A stretch of 64,000 nucleotides of DNA from NCBI RefSeq assembly GCF_028882255.1, contig NZ_JARBUY010000001.1, positions 1,332,344-1,396,343 on the forward strand, in the 5' to 3' direction. A program made the translations under genes and the position numbers. This stretch comes from Maribacter polysaccharolyticus (GTDB lineage Bacteria > Bacteroidota > Bacteroidia > Flavobacteriales > Flavobacteriaceae). Below, one piece after another: positions 28,688-38,875 of the stretch. How positions within the stretch are numbered: position 1 is the stretch's first letter; the number at the start of each line of letters is the position of its first letter. The notes beneath the pieces are model-generated. The model saw only the letters and a list, made by a program, of their open reading frames with translations, was not told the DNA's origin and did no database searches.

Positions 28688-30220
28688 CTATTCCCATTCT
28701 ATGGTAGCCGGGGGTTTTGAACTTATATCATAAACCACTCTGTTCACTCCCGGAACTTTATTTATTATCTCATTAGAGATTTTTTGCAAAAACTCATAGG
28801 GTAAATCCACCCAATCGGCAGTCATCCCATCAGTACTTTCAACGGCCCGTAAAGCCACACATTTTTCATAGGTTCGTTCATCGCCCATTACCCCTACACT
28901 ATTTACGGGTAAAAGCATGGCTCCGGCCTGCCAAATCTTATCATAAAGGCCCCATTCCCTCAAACCATCAATGAAAATGGCATCAACTTCCTGTAAAATG
29001 ACCACTTTTTCACGGGTGACATCGCCCAAAATCCTAATGGCCAGTCCTGGACCCGGGAATGGATGCCGGCCCAAACGTTCACCGGTGATCTTTAAACTTG
29101 CCCCTACTCTACGAACTTCGTCCTTAAACAGCATTTTTAGCGGCTCTACCACTTTCAATTTCATATAATCCGGCAATCCACCAACATTGTGATGGCTCTT
29201 AATTGTTGCCGAAGGCCCTCCTGTCACTGAAACGGACTCAATGACATCGGGATATATCGTACCCTGTGCCAACCATTTGGCATCTTTGACCAAATGCGCT
29301 TCATCATCAAAAACATCGATAAAGACCTTTCCGATGATCTTTCGTTTTTTCTCGGGATCACTCTCTCCGGCCAATGCATCCAAAAAGCGTGCCGAAGCAT
29401 CCACCCCTTTGACATTAAGCCCCATATTCTCATATTGATCCAATACTTCCTGGAATTCGTTTTTACGCAACAATCCATTGTTCACGAAAATACAATAAAG
29501 GTTTTTTCCAATGGCTTTGTTCAATAATACGGCAGCAACGGTCGAATCCACACCCCCAGACAATCCCAGGATCACCCTATCATCACCGATCTTTTCCTTT
29601 AATTCAGAAATCGTCCTTTCCGCAAAGGCATCCGGGGTCCAGGTTTGCTCCAATCCCGCAATATGCACAAGGAAGTTCTGCAATATTATTTTACCCTGAC
29701 TTGTATGGTAAACTTCCGGGTGAAACTGGATGGCATAGGTATCTTCCCCTTCAATCCTGAATGCGGCGTTTTTCACATCTATGGTATTCGCAAGGACCAC
29801 GGCGTTCTTCGGCAATTCCTGGATGGTATCGCTATGGCTCATCCAAACTTGGGAGCCACCTATGATCCCATAAAAGAAGGGTTCATCCCCTTTGATGTTC
29901 GTTAACCGGGCCCGACCATACTCCCTCGTATTGGAAGGCTCTACCTTTCCGCCATTAAAATGGGCCAAGTACTGGGCACCGTAACACACCCCCAGCAAGG
30001 GGATCTTTCCTTTGATTTGGGAAAGATCAGGGTGCGGTGCTTCTTCGGATCGCACTGAAAACGGTGAACCGGATAGGATCACAGCCTTATAAATCGACAG
30101 ATCTTTAGGTAATTTATTGTACGGTTTGATTTCACAGAATATATTGAGTTCCCTAACCCTCCTAGCGATGAGTTGTGTATACTGGGAACCAAAATCGAGT
30201 ATTAGGACGTTATTTTGCAT
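28688..30220 (-). CDS. guaA: GMP synthase (glutamine-hydrolysing)
   Basis: Converts XMP to GMP; 510 residues from the ATG at 30220 ([12 protein letters not shown]), preferred over a TTG two codons upstream. The class I amidotransferase domain has Cys79 ([11 protein letters not shown]) and the FHPE motif (QFHPEVYHT). The ATP pyrophosphatase loop [12 protein letters not shown] follows, and the C-terminal dimerisation domain ends in [17 protein letters not shown] (reverse TATTTTTG) box lies immediately upstream at 30223-30230. Its stop is two bases from the LysM gene start, so the two are almost certainly co-transcribed. Confidence 0.98.
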   Translation of the reverse strand: MQNNVLILDFGSQYTQLIARRVRELNIFCEIKPYNKLPKDLSIYKAVILSGSPFSVRSEEAPHPDLSQIKGKIPLLGVCYGAQYLAHFNGGKVEPSNTREYGRARLTNIKGDEPFFYGIIGGSQVWMSHSDTIQELPKNAVVLANTIDVKNAAFRIEGEDTYAIQFHPEVYHTSQGKIILQNFLVHIAGLEQTWTPDAFAERTISELKEKIGDDRVILGLSGGVDSTVAAVLLNKAIGKNLYCIFVNNGLLRKNEFQEVLDQYENMGLNVKGVDASARFLDALAGESDPEKKRKIIGKVFIDVFDDEAHLVKDAKWLAQGTIYPDVIESVSVTGGPSATIKSHHNVGGLPDYMKLKVVEPLKMLFKDEVRRVGASLKITGERLGRHPFPGPGLAIRILGDVTREKVVILQEVDAIFIDGLREWGLYDKIWQAGAMLLPVNSVGVMGDERTYEKCVALRAVESTDGMTADWVDLPYEFLQKISNEIINKVPGVNRVVYDISSKPPATIEWE

Positions 30221-30595
30221 GGGCAAAAATAATAAAATGCAAATTTTAAGAAAGGGTCTTGGGCGGATATTTATTCAAGAATTTCAAAACTTATAAACAG
30301 ATCGTACGGGACCACAACCCAAACATCAAGATTTAACCGTAAAAGCACCATGGTAAAAGTAATGAATATGGATTCGGGAAAATTCGGAAAAACCCTGATA
30401 ATTCCTTTTCAGACACAAGGAATTTTACCTAAAATCCCTTATCTTTATATACACATCATCCTTTGGCAATACACCTTAATGGTTTAGTATCCAATGTATT
30501 TGAATTGAAATCGGTGCAAGGCACAAGATGCTTGTTAAGGAATTCTGCCAAGTCGGGAAGAAGACAAATTAGTTATAACTATAAAACTAAATAAT
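30221..30595. other. Intergenic region between divergent genes, 375 bp
   Basis: Holds the probable guaA promoter close to 30223-30230 (reverse) and the leader of the small + strand gene at 30596. No coding frame, RNA gene or well-formed riboswitch was recognised. The leader from about 30480 is purine-rich with only short imperfect stems. Confidence 0.45.
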
Positions 30596-30976
30596 ATGCA
30601 GACAGAAGCAGTATATTCAAGCGACCTTAAATTCAACTTGGAGATTTGGAAAAGGGAATTGAAATTCCATTTGTCCGAGATGGACTTGTTTCAAAAAAAG
30701 CTGGAAGAAATCGCGGGCAGGGAAGATATCGACACCTCTTCGTTAGAGCTGGAAGGATTTCAGAACAGGATTTTACTGGAACGGGATGCCATAAACAAAT
30801 TATTACATCGTTGTCGCTCTAAATTGGGAAATCTACATAGTGCCGACCAATACATAAACATAGACGGTCAGCTACACTACGAAAAACGTTCGTTATACGA
30901 AGACTTAAAACATTACATCAAATTACATTACGATTTTAAGGAAGAAATCATGGACTTCTTTTCCAAATGGCTATAA
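30596..30976 (+). CDS. Small helical protein of unknown function
   Basis: Soluble protein of 126 residues, no family recognised. It is rich in Glu, Lys, Leu and His and predicts long amphipathic helices with heptad spacing (LEIWKRELKFHLSEMDLFQKKL, shown in part; later SLYEDLKHYIKLHYDFKEEI), so it may form a helical bundle or coiled coil. Single Cys. It stands alone on the + strand with a strong terminator 35 bases after its stop, which supports it being a real transcribed gene. Confidence 0.75.
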   Translation: MQTEAVYSSDLKFNLEIWKRELKFHLSEMDLFQKKLEEIAGREDIDTSSLELEGFQNRILLERDAINKLLHRCRSKLGNLHSADQYINIDGQLHYEKRSLYEDLKHYIKLHYDFKEEIMDFFSKWL

Positions 30977-31010
30977 ATCAATATCCCATTCATACGACCT
31001 ATTTAAAATT

Positions 31011-31039
31011 AAAGCCTCGACCCTACATCGAGGCTTTTT
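31011..31039 (+). terminator. Terminator after the small helical protein
   Basis: AAAGCCTCGA and TCGAGGCTTT form a perfect 10-base stem with a 7-base loop, followed by T residues. The remaining 250 bases up to 31291 are AT-rich leader with no gene that I can support. Confidence 0.92.
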
Positions 31040-31291
31040 CTTAATCAAAAATCAACCTAAACACATGAACGAATTGATTGCAATTTAAATTTTCAACTCA
31101 TAGCTATTTGGGTATAGAACAACACACGCCCTAAAAACCCTACCTTTTTTTTCAAAAAAAATTTCCCGCCCGCAACGGAATTCGTTCAAAACCCTTGAAA
31201 TCCGCTCATTGCACCCTAAGAATTCGATTATTATGGGGGTTTTTACAGGGTCTTTTTTTATCTTTATGAGTACGAAAACAATCATACACCC

Positions 31292-31843
31292 ATGAAGGTC
31301 GATTTTGAGGAAATACTAACGGAATTGGAAAAAGGAGCCAAGGATAAGAAACATCCCTTCCATTATTTCACCATAGCCACGTTGGGGGTAGATAAATTCG
31401 CCCGTTTGCGGTTAGTGGCCCTTAGAAATGTGTCCAAGGATCTCAAATTGACCTTTTTCACGGATAAACGTTCGAAAAAAGTCCTTCATATAAAAGAAAA
31501 TCCCAGGGTCAGTCTTTTGTTCTACCATCCGGGAAAACTCTTACAATTACGTATCGAAGCGATGGCCACCATAAATTCGGACCAGTTCCAAATTCAAAAA
31601 ACCTGGGAAATGATCGATGACGAATCCCGAAAGGACTACCTTACTACCGAGGCTCCGGGAACATCGATTACACATCCGGACTCCGTGGAATATTTAAAAG
31701 AAGGGGATTACTTTTCCATCGTGGATATTGAACCTTTTCGCATAGAACGATTGCAACTTAATCCTGAAGGGCATAAAAAAATCAAATATTTCAAGCAAGA
31801 CCAAAACCAAAAAGAATGGTCTAGTGAATATTTGGTTCCTTAA
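31292..31843 (+). CDS. Pyridoxamine 5'-phosphate oxidase-like flavoprotein
   Basis: Flavin-binding split-barrel protein of 183 residues. It shows PNPOx-type motifs: ARLRLVALRNVSKD, LTFFTDKRSKKVLHIKENP and VSLLFYHPGKLLQLRIEA, with a C-terminal FRIERLQLNPEGHKK close to the PNPOx dimerisation region. It is somewhat shorter than true PdxH (about 210-220) and belongs more likely to the Alr4036-like group that binds FMN with unknown substrate. It converges with the decarboxylase gene, whose stop is 6 bases away. Confidence 0.8.
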   Translation: MKVDFEEILTELEKGAKDKKHPFHYFTIATLGVDKFARLRLVALRNVSKDLKLTFFTDKRSKKVLHIKENPRVSLLFYHPGKLLQLRIEAMATINSDQFQIQKTWEMIDDESRKDYLTTEAPGTSITHPDSVEYLKEGDYFSIVDIEPFRIERLQLNPEGHKKIKYFKQDQNQKEWSSEYLVP

Positions 31844-31849
31844 TCCTTT

Positions 31850-33220
31850 TTATTCCATGGATTGCAAAATCGCGACAATATCCTCTATGGTCGTATGCGG
31901 ATTGATAAAACAAAACCTTGCCACGGTTTCCGATGTACCTTGGGTTTTCCATTTCGTTGGCGTCACCAATGCAAATCCTTCCTCATGGTTTTTATAGGTC
32001 CATGACCTATAGTCATCAGGCGACCACCCTTTACGCCTAAAAAGCACACATGAGAGACTAGGTTCCCTCACCAATTCCAAATCGTCATGGTCGGCGATAA
32101 GCTCCCCGGCCAAATTCGCCAATTTTATTCCCTCTTCCACGGCCCATTTATATTTATCGGTCCCGTGCATTGCCAAGGAAAACCATAAAGGCAGTCCCCG
32201 CACCCGTCGTGTAAGTTGAATTTGATAATCGGAAGGATTGAACCCCCTGGCCCCTTCATCTTTAAAGATATCCAAATAAGAACCTTCTTGCTCATGGGCT
32301 TCTTTCGCCAATTCCGGATTCTTATATATCACTGCCCCACAATCGTAAGGGGAAAAAAGCCATTTATGCGGATCTATCGTAATACTATCGGCCTTTTCGA
32401 TTCCTTTGAACAAATGCCGCGCCGAATCCGATGCCAAAGCACCCCCTCCATACGCTGCATCAACATGAAACCATAATTCTTCCTGGGCACAAACTTCGGC
32501 CACCCCTTCAAGGTCATCAATAATTCCCGCATTTGTAGTACCTCCTGTTGCGACGACAGCAAATAACCTTTTGCGCTGAGCGGGATCCAAACCGGCAATT
32601 TTCGCTTTCAACATGTCAGCGGTCATCAAATCCTCAGTCTCTACCAAAAGTACATCGGCATCGATGACTTTTGCCATCGATTTAATAGAGGAATGGGCAC
32701 CTTCCGAGGTAATGACCAACGCCTTTACATTGCGGTTTTCCGGATTCTTTCTCCAATTTTCCCGGGCCGTCACCATCGCGGACAGGTTGGCCGCCGTACC
32801 TCCACTGGTAAATACACCGAATGCCCCTTTTGGCAACCCTGTAAGGGATACCAGCCATTTCATGGCCTCATTCTCACAAAATATGCCCCCTGCACCTTCC
32901 ATCCAATAGGCTCCATGGATACTGGAAGCCGAGGTTACCAAGTCGAACATGATCGCAGCCCTAGTAGGCGATGCCGGAACAAAGGCCAAATGCCTGGGGT
33001 GATCTATGGGCACGGTAGCCTTTACCAATACGTCCTTAAAGAGACCAAAGGCACTTTCACCTCCTATTCCTTCGGGAGTTATGGTCTCGCCCACCAATTC
33101 GCGAAGATCCTCCTCACTTTTAGGTTTTCCCAACTCCGGTGAGGAATGGGTGATTCGACTAATGGCGTATTTCATGACATCCAAGGTCATTTCCACTACT
33201 TCAATATCTATGTTGTGCAT
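31850..33220 (-). CDS. PLP-dependent group II decarboxylase
   Basis: Cytoplasmic amino-acid decarboxylase of 456 residues. PLP contacts are visible: SGGTAANLSAMVTAR for the phosphate, His176 (SEGAHSSI) stacking on the ring, Asp254 (FHVDAAYGGG) binding the ring nitrogen and Lys286 (TIDPHKWLFSPYDCG) forming the Schiff base. The substrate could be an aromatic amino acid, glutamate or 2,4-diaminobutyrate; sequence alone does not decide. It lies 17 bases downstream of the GT39-like gene, so the three genes 31850-36254 form a minus-strand run. It is a remote homologue of the pseudogene at 13104-13808. Confidence 0.88.
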   Translation of the reverse strand: MHNIDIEVVEMTLDVMKYAISRITHSSPELGKPKSEEDLRELVGETITPEGIGGESAFGLFKDVLVKATVPIDHPRHLAFVPASPTRAAIMFDLVTSASSIHGAYWMEGAGGIFCENEAMKWLVSLTGLPKGAFGVFTSGGTAANLSAMVTARENWRKNPENRNVKALVITSEGAHSSIKSMAKVIDADVLLVETEDLMTADMLKAKIAGLDPAQRKRLFAVVATGGTTNAGIIDDLEGVAEVCAQEELWFHVDAAYGGGALASDSARHLFKGIEKADSITIDPHKWLFSPYDCGAVIYKNPELAKEAHEQEGSYLDIFKDEGARGFNPSDYQIQLTRRVRGLPLWFSLAMHGTDKYKWAVEEGIKLANLAGELIADHDDLELVREPSLSCVLFRRKGWSPDDYRSWTYKNHEEGFALVTPTKWKTQGTSETVARFCFINPHTTIEDIVAILQSME

Positions 33221-33237
33221 TAAATCAAAATTAATAT

Positions 33238-34647
33238 TTACTTTTTCGTACGGGCATGCCCGTTCCCTTTACGTTCCACTATAAATAAGGCACTCCTTTC
33301 TTTTCCGAAATCAGAAATACTATCGAGCACTTTCCGTTCTTTCACCAAATCTTTTCCCAGTACTACTTCAACACCTTTAAAATTCAGGAATTTCGATTTC
33401 GGGTAGGAAAAATCGTCTTTGGAAACAATCTCCTTTTCAGGATCCAGTAGCCTGATATTACCTCCATAGGTAACATCGGGAAGCATCCAATCCTTACCCC
33501 CATAATCTTTGCGCAAGGTATTGTAAATTGGTCCAAAATCAAAATGCACCGAAGACGGTATACCCAATACTTTTTCGGCCGGGGTCCGTACCACCTGAAA
33601 GCCGATTACGGTTAAAAAAAGGACAAAACCATAAGTCGACCATTTACTTACCGATTTGAATTCGATAGTCCGTACCAACACTATCACAAAAGGCAACACC
33701 AGAGGCATCAACCAACGTTCTTCCACTTTTTGCACATTCAGCACCACAAAGAACAGGACCAGGACCACCATTTGCGCTATAGCCATTTTTACAAACCAGT
33801 CCATTTTCAGGGTTTGCCACCGTAATTTCCTCAACAGCGTTCCCAATCCCAGGACCACTGCCAAGGGGAGTATCAACCGTAACAAATTCAAAAGCAAGGA
33901 AAACAACGGTCCGATGACGTATAGGCCATTACCGGAAACATTTTCCGTTTTTTCAGCTATGCTTTGCTGCAATTCCGTCAAATAACCTTCAGGCCCTAAA
34001 AGCCAATGAAAATGGGGGAATGAAACCGCAACCACAAGCAGCACGGTCAAAAATATCTTTTTATGGCATACGACTTTTTGAACAGGGGCATCAAAAAACA
34101 TCGTAAGTCCCAAAGCGGCCAAAAAGAATGCATAATTGTATTTGGATAAGAGCCCAATACCGACAACAAGACCAAAAAGGGCGTAATTACCCCATGTTCT
34201 TCGATGCATCAACCGTTCCAAAATAAGATAAGAAGCAAGGACCGCCGCACACAATAAGGAGGTATGGGAAAGTCTTCTAAATGTAAAATCGATAAAGACC
34301 GGTAACAGCACCAACCCCAATATGGCCAGTTCGACCTTATTAGTATCCTTGATCATTTTATGGGCAAATCGCCACATCAACAGTAATATACTTGCAAAAA
34401 TAGCTCCCCGTAACAATGAAAAAGATACCTTATGGCTACCGAATACCTGATTTACGCCATATTGCAACCACGTATACAATGGGGGTTGGTCATCGTAGCC
34501 CCAACGCAACCATTGGGTATAATAAGCCTGTTCCGCATCTTCAAGTTCCAATGCCGCTTTGAATAAGGTAATACCGGTGATGGCCGCAAAGGAAACCACG
34601 GAAAGAAGAACGGGTCTTTTTACAAAGAGCTTCTTTCCCCAAACCAT
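33238..34647 (-). CDS. GT39/ArnT-like membrane glycosyltransferase
   Basis: Polytopic membrane protein of 469 residues with about ten to eleven membrane segments. The first periplasmic loop carries the acidic motif ELEDAEQAYYTQWLRWGYDDQ region (Asp-Ala-Glu being the catalytic pair expected in lipid-phosphate-sugar-dependent transferases), followed by PPLYTWLQ and the FRRLSHTSLL segment typical of the dolichol-phosphate-mannose/undecaprenyl-sugar superfamily. The acceptor may be lipid A, a glycan or protein. It starts two bases from the bshC stop. Confidence 0.82.
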   Translation of the reverse strand: MVWGKKLFVKRPVLLSVVSFAAITGITLFKAALELEDAEQAYYTQWLRWGYDDQPPLYTWLQYGVNQVFGSHKVSFSLLRGAIFASILLLMWRFAHKMIKDTNKVELAILGLVLLPVFIDFTFRRLSHTSLLCAAVLASYLILERLMHRRTWGNYALFGLVVGIGLLSKYNYAFFLAALGLTMFFDAPVQKVVCHKKIFLTVLLVVAVSFPHFHWLLGPEGYLTELQQSIAEKTENVSGNGLYVIGPLFSLLLNLLRLILPLAVVLGLGTLLRKLRWQTLKMDWFVKMAIAQMVVLVLFFVVLNVQKVEERWLMPLVLPFVIVLVRTIEFKSVSKWSTYGFVLFLTVIGFQVVRTPAEKVLGIPSSVHFDFGPIYNTLRKDYGGKDWMLPDVTYGGNIRLLDPEKEIVSKDDFSYPKSKFLNFKGVEVVLGKDLVKERKVLDSISDFGKERSALFIVERKGNGHARTKK

Positions 34648-34649
34648 TG

Positions 34650-36254
34650 CTATTCTGCAGTAAGTATGGCAAATTCCAGTTGAAGCGGATCTAGTCTTTT
34701 AAAGAGCATAGGCAGTAATGCCTCCCCGTATTCGAGATATAATTCCGAAAAATTAAGGTTTCGTTCTTGTAATGATCGTCCTGGGAAGAGTTCATCCTGT
34801 ATTTGGGTCATTCGCCCCACATGATCCTTTAATTTTCTTTTTTGGGCTTTCAGCAATCGTTTTTCCAAGTGGTCCAATCCTTTCAATTGCTTTACTTCCT
34901 GGGCTTTTACCGCCCCTAAAAAAGAAGCGTCGGTTTTTGAGGCAATGTCGTACATGGATTTGAAGTGCTCTTGCAAAAAACGCCTCTGGGGAGAAAAATC
35001 TATCTCTATATTCGAGATTTCCCTTATTTTCTTATTGATGAAACTGTTTCGTTTTAAAAACAGATCAGCTATGGACACCTTCATTTTGTCCAATTTCAAT
35101 TGCTGTTTTTCCGATAGGACCAAGGCCGAATTCCGTGGTAAGAGTATGGGGAAAGTAACTTCCATAGCCTCGAAAGAAGCCTTCAGTTCCAACCAATACG
35201 CAAGTTCCCCTCCACCTCCGATATAACAGAGATTGGGAAGAATGATTTCTTGATAAAGGGGTCTGGCAATTACATTGGGTGAAAACCGTTCGGGGTGGTT
35301 TTCCAATTCATTCAGAATTTCGTCCTTTGTAAAAACCATTTCGGTATCATGTACATGAAACTTACCGTTCCTGTGTACAATACGTTCCCGAAGTCCATCC
35401 TTTAAATAAAAATAGTTTATTTCCCTAGGATTGACTTGAATTTTGTACGTATCGGAAACCTCTCGCAATTGGGAAATAGACTCGGTAACCTTGTTGAACG
35501 AAACCCTATCGATGATATCCTTTTTGATATAGGGGACCAACAACTTTTTCAAACTTTCATCATCCCCATCGACAATTACGAGTCCGTATGGCCCAAACAG
35601 TTCATTGGCAAGATAGCGGGTGGCGCCTGCCAAGGTATCATGTTCCAGATACGCCTTTCTGAAAAGGGTCTTTAAGGTCTCCGCATTCGCCCCTCCTCCC
35701 AGTTCGTGGGCAAAGGTTTCATATATATCTTCCAGACCCTTGGTATGCAACCTACCTACGGCCCCGGAGGCATCCTTATTCCATTGGATTTTTTTGCTCT
35801 TAAAATTAAAGTAATTGATTTCCTCGAAATCATGGTCTTCGGTAGCCATCCAATAAATGGGCACAAAATTGAATCTTGGGTATTGTTTTTTTAAGGCAAT
35901 GGTGAGGTTTATGGTCGAGATGATCTTGTATAAAAAATAGAGCGGTCCTGTAAATAAATTGAGTTGATGCCCTGTAACTATCGTAAATGTAATGGGTTCC
36001 TTAAGCTGTATCAGGTGCTCCCCCGTACTTTCGGAAACCGGGACACCTTGGTATTGTCGCTGAAGGGCCTCATATAGGATCGATCGATGCTTCTCAGGAT
36101 AATTGCTCGATTTTTCCTCCAGTTGCCCCTTAAAGTTTACGATTTTCGGATATCGATTATAAAACGGCCCTAAACCTTCCTTTCCACCAATATAATCACA
36201 AATCAAATCGGAAAAATATCCCGTATCCTTAAAGGGTAAACAATCAATATCCAT
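34650..36254 (-). CDS. bshC: Bacillithiol biosynthesis cysteine-adding enzyme BshC
   Basis: Predicted to add cysteine to glucosaminyl-malate in the last step of bacillithiol synthesis; 534 residues, the family length. The ATG at 36254 (MDIDCLPFKDTGYF) fits homologues, while the open frame extends 29 codons further up. Motifs include VTGHQLNLFTGPLYFLYKI, PIYWMATEDHDFEEINYF, GPYGLVIVDGDD and the C-terminal coiled region with LKRKLKDHV-like sequence. Its presence says the organism uses bacillithiol rather than glutathione as main thiol. bshA and bshB are not in the window. Confidence 0.95.
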   Translation of the reverse strand: MDIDCLPFKDTGYFSDLICDYIGGKEGLGPFYNRYPKIVNFKGQLEEKSSNYPEKHRSILYEALQRQYQGVPVSESTGEHLIQLKEPITFTIVTGHQLNLFTGPLYFLYKIISTINLTIALKKQYPRFNFVPIYWMATEDHDFEEINYFNFKSKKIQWNKDASGAVGRLHTKGLEDIYETFAHELGGGANAETLKTLFRKAYLEHDTLAGATRYLANELFGPYGLVIVDGDDESLKKLLVPYIKKDIIDRVSFNKVTESISQLREVSDTYKIQVNPREINYFYLKDGLRERIVHRNGKFHVHDTEMVFTKDEILNELENHPERFSPNVIARPLYQEIILPNLCYIGGGGELAYWLELKASFEAMEVTFPILLPRNSALVLSEKQQLKLDKMKVSIADLFLKRNSFINKKIREISNIEIDFSPQRRFLQEHFKSMYDIASKTDASFLGAVKAQEVKQLKGLDHLEKRLLKAQKRKLKDHVGRMTQIQDELFPGRSLQERNLNFSELYLEYGEALLPMLFKRLDPLQLEFAILTAE

Positions 36255-36420
36255 ATAGCTATAAAAAATAGAGGTAAAGATAAAACTCTTCGATTTTCTT
36301 GTTCCTAAAAATACGTTAATTACTTCAGCCCTTGATCCCAAAAATGGACCGGTCGAAAAAAGTTAGGCCGATCTATCGTTTTTATCATTAAATTGGCTCC
36401 TGCCAAACCAAAATAAGACC

Positions 36421-38874
36421 ATGAAGCATTTTTTTTACCTTTTCATTACGATTTTCACCTATAGTTTAACGGCCCAAGATTTAAAATCCCCGTCCGAATT
36501 TCTAGGATACGAACTTGGCACACAATTCACAAGACACCACGAGGTTGTGGATTATTACGAATATCTGGCGAATAGTGCCCCAGACCGTGTTTTGCTTCAA
36601 GAATACGGGAAGACGAACGAGCGAAGACCCCTACTTTTGGCCATCGTGTCAACTGCCGCGAATATCGGCAATCTCGAAAAAATACGGACCGAACACCTAA
36701 AAAGCACCACGGGTGAAGGTAATCCTACAAAAGCCATCGTTTGGCTGAGCTATAATGTACACGGCAATGAGAGTGTAAGTACCGAAGCTTCCATGCAAAC
36801 CATTTATGAACTACTTACACAAAAAAGCGACTATCTCGAGGACACCATCGTTCTTTTGGATCCCTGTATCAATCCCGATGGCCGGGACCGATATGTAAAC
36901 TGGTACAACCAATACAAGAACACTCCGAACAACATCGACCCCAATAGCAAGGAACACCATGAAGGTTGGTGGAACGGAAGAAGCAATCACTATATGTTCG
37001 ACCTTAACAGGGATTGGGCATGGCTCACCCAAGTCGAAAGTCAGAATAGATTGAAGGTCTACAACAAATGGCTCCCCCACATACATGTCGATTTTCACGA
37101 GCAAAATGTTGATAGCCCTTATTATTTTGCCCCTGCGGCAGAACCCTATCATGAGGTCATTACTCCTTTCCAAAGAGAGTTTCAATCGACCATAGGTAAG
37201 AACCACGCCAAATACTTCGATGCCAATGGCTGGTTTTATTTTACCAAGGAGGTCTTTGACCTATTGTATCCAAGTTATGGGGACACCTATCCCATTTACA
37301 ATGGAGGTATCGGCATGACCTACGAACAAGGAGGAAGTGGAAGGGCCGGTTTGGGCATTGAGACCCAAATTGGAGACACACTAACCCTAAAGGACAGGAT
37401 CGACCACCATAGGACCACTGGCCTATCGACGGTGGAAGTCGCTTCCCAAAACATCCAAAAATTGAATGAAGAGTTCAAGAAGTTCTATACGAATAAAAAT
37501 TACGTCTATAATAGCTATGTCTTGAACGGCGATCCCGACCGCATCAATGCATTGACGCAATTATTGGACAAACATGAAATCGAATATGGAAAAGTAAAAC
37601 CAACTACCCTAAAAGGTTTTAAATACGGTACCAGTAAAACCGGTAACATGAATATTTCCGAAAATAATTTGGTAATCAACATGGACCAACCAAAAAGCAC
37701 TTTGGTGAAGGTGTTGTTCGAACCTAGGACAAAATTAAGTGATTCGGTCACCTATGATATTACCGCCTGGTCATTGCCTTACGCCTATGGCCTGGATGCG
37801 TTGGCCACAGAGCGTATGGTCGCCAAAGTCCCTTTTGACAAGCAAAAAGACATCCAAGAACCTTTGAATCCCAATTCCTATGCCTATGTCACGGAATGGA
37901 ACAGTTTTAAGGATGCAAAGTTCTTAGCCGAATTATTGGAAAACAGGATAAAGGTCCGTTATACATACAAGCCTTTTTCACTGGAAGGAAAATCCTATGA
38001 CAGGGGTAGTTTGATCATAACCAATGGAGATAACAGGAACAATTCAACTTTCTTGAAGACCTTAAATAAAATAGCCTCCGATCATGGGATAAAACTGACC
38101 TCCACAACTACCGGTTTTGTGGATTCGGGAAAAGATTTTGGTTCCGATTACGTAAAAATGATCAAGGCCCCTAAGGTCGCCATACTTTCGGGAAAACCAA
38201 CATCCACTTTGAAGTTCGGCGAAATCTGGCATTATTTTGAACAACAGCTCCACTATCCGATTACCGTGATCGACACGGATTATATGGGCCGTGTGGACCT
38301 TTCTTCCTATGACATCCTTATCCTGCCCGATGGTCGGGGGTACCGCTCATTCCTTGATGGGGATAAAAAGGAAGACTTGAAAAATTGGGTATCACATGGT
38401 GGTAAATTGATTGCCATGGGTGGCGCGATCGATGGCCTTACCGGAGAAAACGGTTTCAAGATCAAATCCAAGGAAGCCCCTAAAGACTCAACAATGAATC
38501 TTCAGGTATTCGATGAAACCGAAAGGGAATCGATCAAAAAGAACATCACCGGGGCCATCTTCAAAGCGAAGGTAGACAACACCCACCCTTTGGCCTATGG
38601 ATACAAGAACACGTATTTCACGTTAAAAAACGGATCGGCCGCTTATGACTATCTAAAAAATGGTTCCGTTGTTTATCTAGAAGAAAACCAAAACGTTCCC
38701 ATCGCCGGGTTTGCGGGCAGTGAAGCGCAAAAGAAAATAGCGAACACCTTGGTTTTCGGGGTAGAATACTTTGGCAGGGGCCAAGTAGTTTATATGGTCG
38801 ACGACCCTTTGTTCAGGGGCTTTTGGGAAAATGGAAAACTATTGTTCTCCAATGCGCTCTTTATGGTGGATTGA
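36421..38874 (+). CDS. M14-family zinc carboxypeptidase
   Basis: Secreted metallocarboxypeptidase of 817 residues. Signal peptide ends YSLTAQ. The zinc motif HxxE is YNVHGNESVSTEASM (His114, Glu117), and the third ligand lies in LPHIHVDFHEQN. The substrate-site segment FDLNRDWAWLTQVESQ supplies Asn-Arg. The long C-terminal half (about 380-817) has a class I glutamine-amidotransferase-like fold region (PKVAILSGKP, DILILPDGRGYR, LKNWVSHGGKLIAMGG), a combination seen in large Bacteroidota M14 proteins. It probably digests external peptides. It is divergent from bshC and converges with gntP. Confidence 0.92.
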   Translation: MKHFFYLFITIFTYSLTAQDLKSPSEFLGYELGTQFTRHHEVVDYYEYLANSAPDRVLLQEYGKTNERRPLLLAIVSTAANIGNLEKIRTEHLKSTTGEGNPTKAIVWLSYNVHGNESVSTEASMQTIYELLTQKSDYLEDTIVLLDPCINPDGRDRYVNWYNQYKNTPNNIDPNSKEHHEGWWNGRSNHYMFDLNRDWAWLTQVESQNRLKVYNKWLPHIHVDFHEQNVDSPYYFAPAAEPYHEVITPFQREFQSTIGKNHAKYFDANGWFYFTKEVFDLLYPSYGDTYPIYNGGIGMTYEQGGSGRAGLGIETQIGDTLTLKDRIDHHRTTGLSTVEVASQNIQKLNEEFKKFYTNKNYVYNSYVLNGDPDRINALTQLLDKHEIEYGKVKPTTLKGFKYGTSKTGNMNISENNLVINMDQPKSTLVKVLFEPRTKLSDSVTYDITAWSLPYAYGLDALATERMVAKVPFDKQKDIQEPLNPNSYAYVTEWNSFKDAKFLAELLENRIKVRYTYKPFSLEGKSYDRGSLIITNGDNRNNSTFLKTLNKIASDHGIKLTSTTTGFVDSGKDFGSDYVKMIKAPKVAILSGKPTSTLKFGEIWHYFEQQLHYPITVIDTDYMGRVDLSSYDILILPDGRGYRSFLDGDKKEDLKNWVSHGGKLIAMGGAIDGLTGENGFKIKSKEAPKDSTMNLQVFDETERESIKKNITGAIFKAKVDNTHPLAYGYKNTYFTLKNGSAAYDYLKNGSVVYLEENQNVPIAGFAGSEAQKKIANTLVFGVEYFGRGQVVYMVDDPLFRGFWENGKLLFSNALFMVD

Positions 38875-38875
38875 T

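Noticed and set aside
30480-30595. A riboswitch in the leader of the small helical protein gene
   Set aside because: Only short imperfect stems were found, and no known aptamer core was recognised.
31085-31285. A 66-codon minus-strand frame upstream of the PNPOx-like gene
   Set aside because: Composition is that of AT-rich leader DNA read backwards, there is no homology, and it covers the promoter area of the + strand gene.
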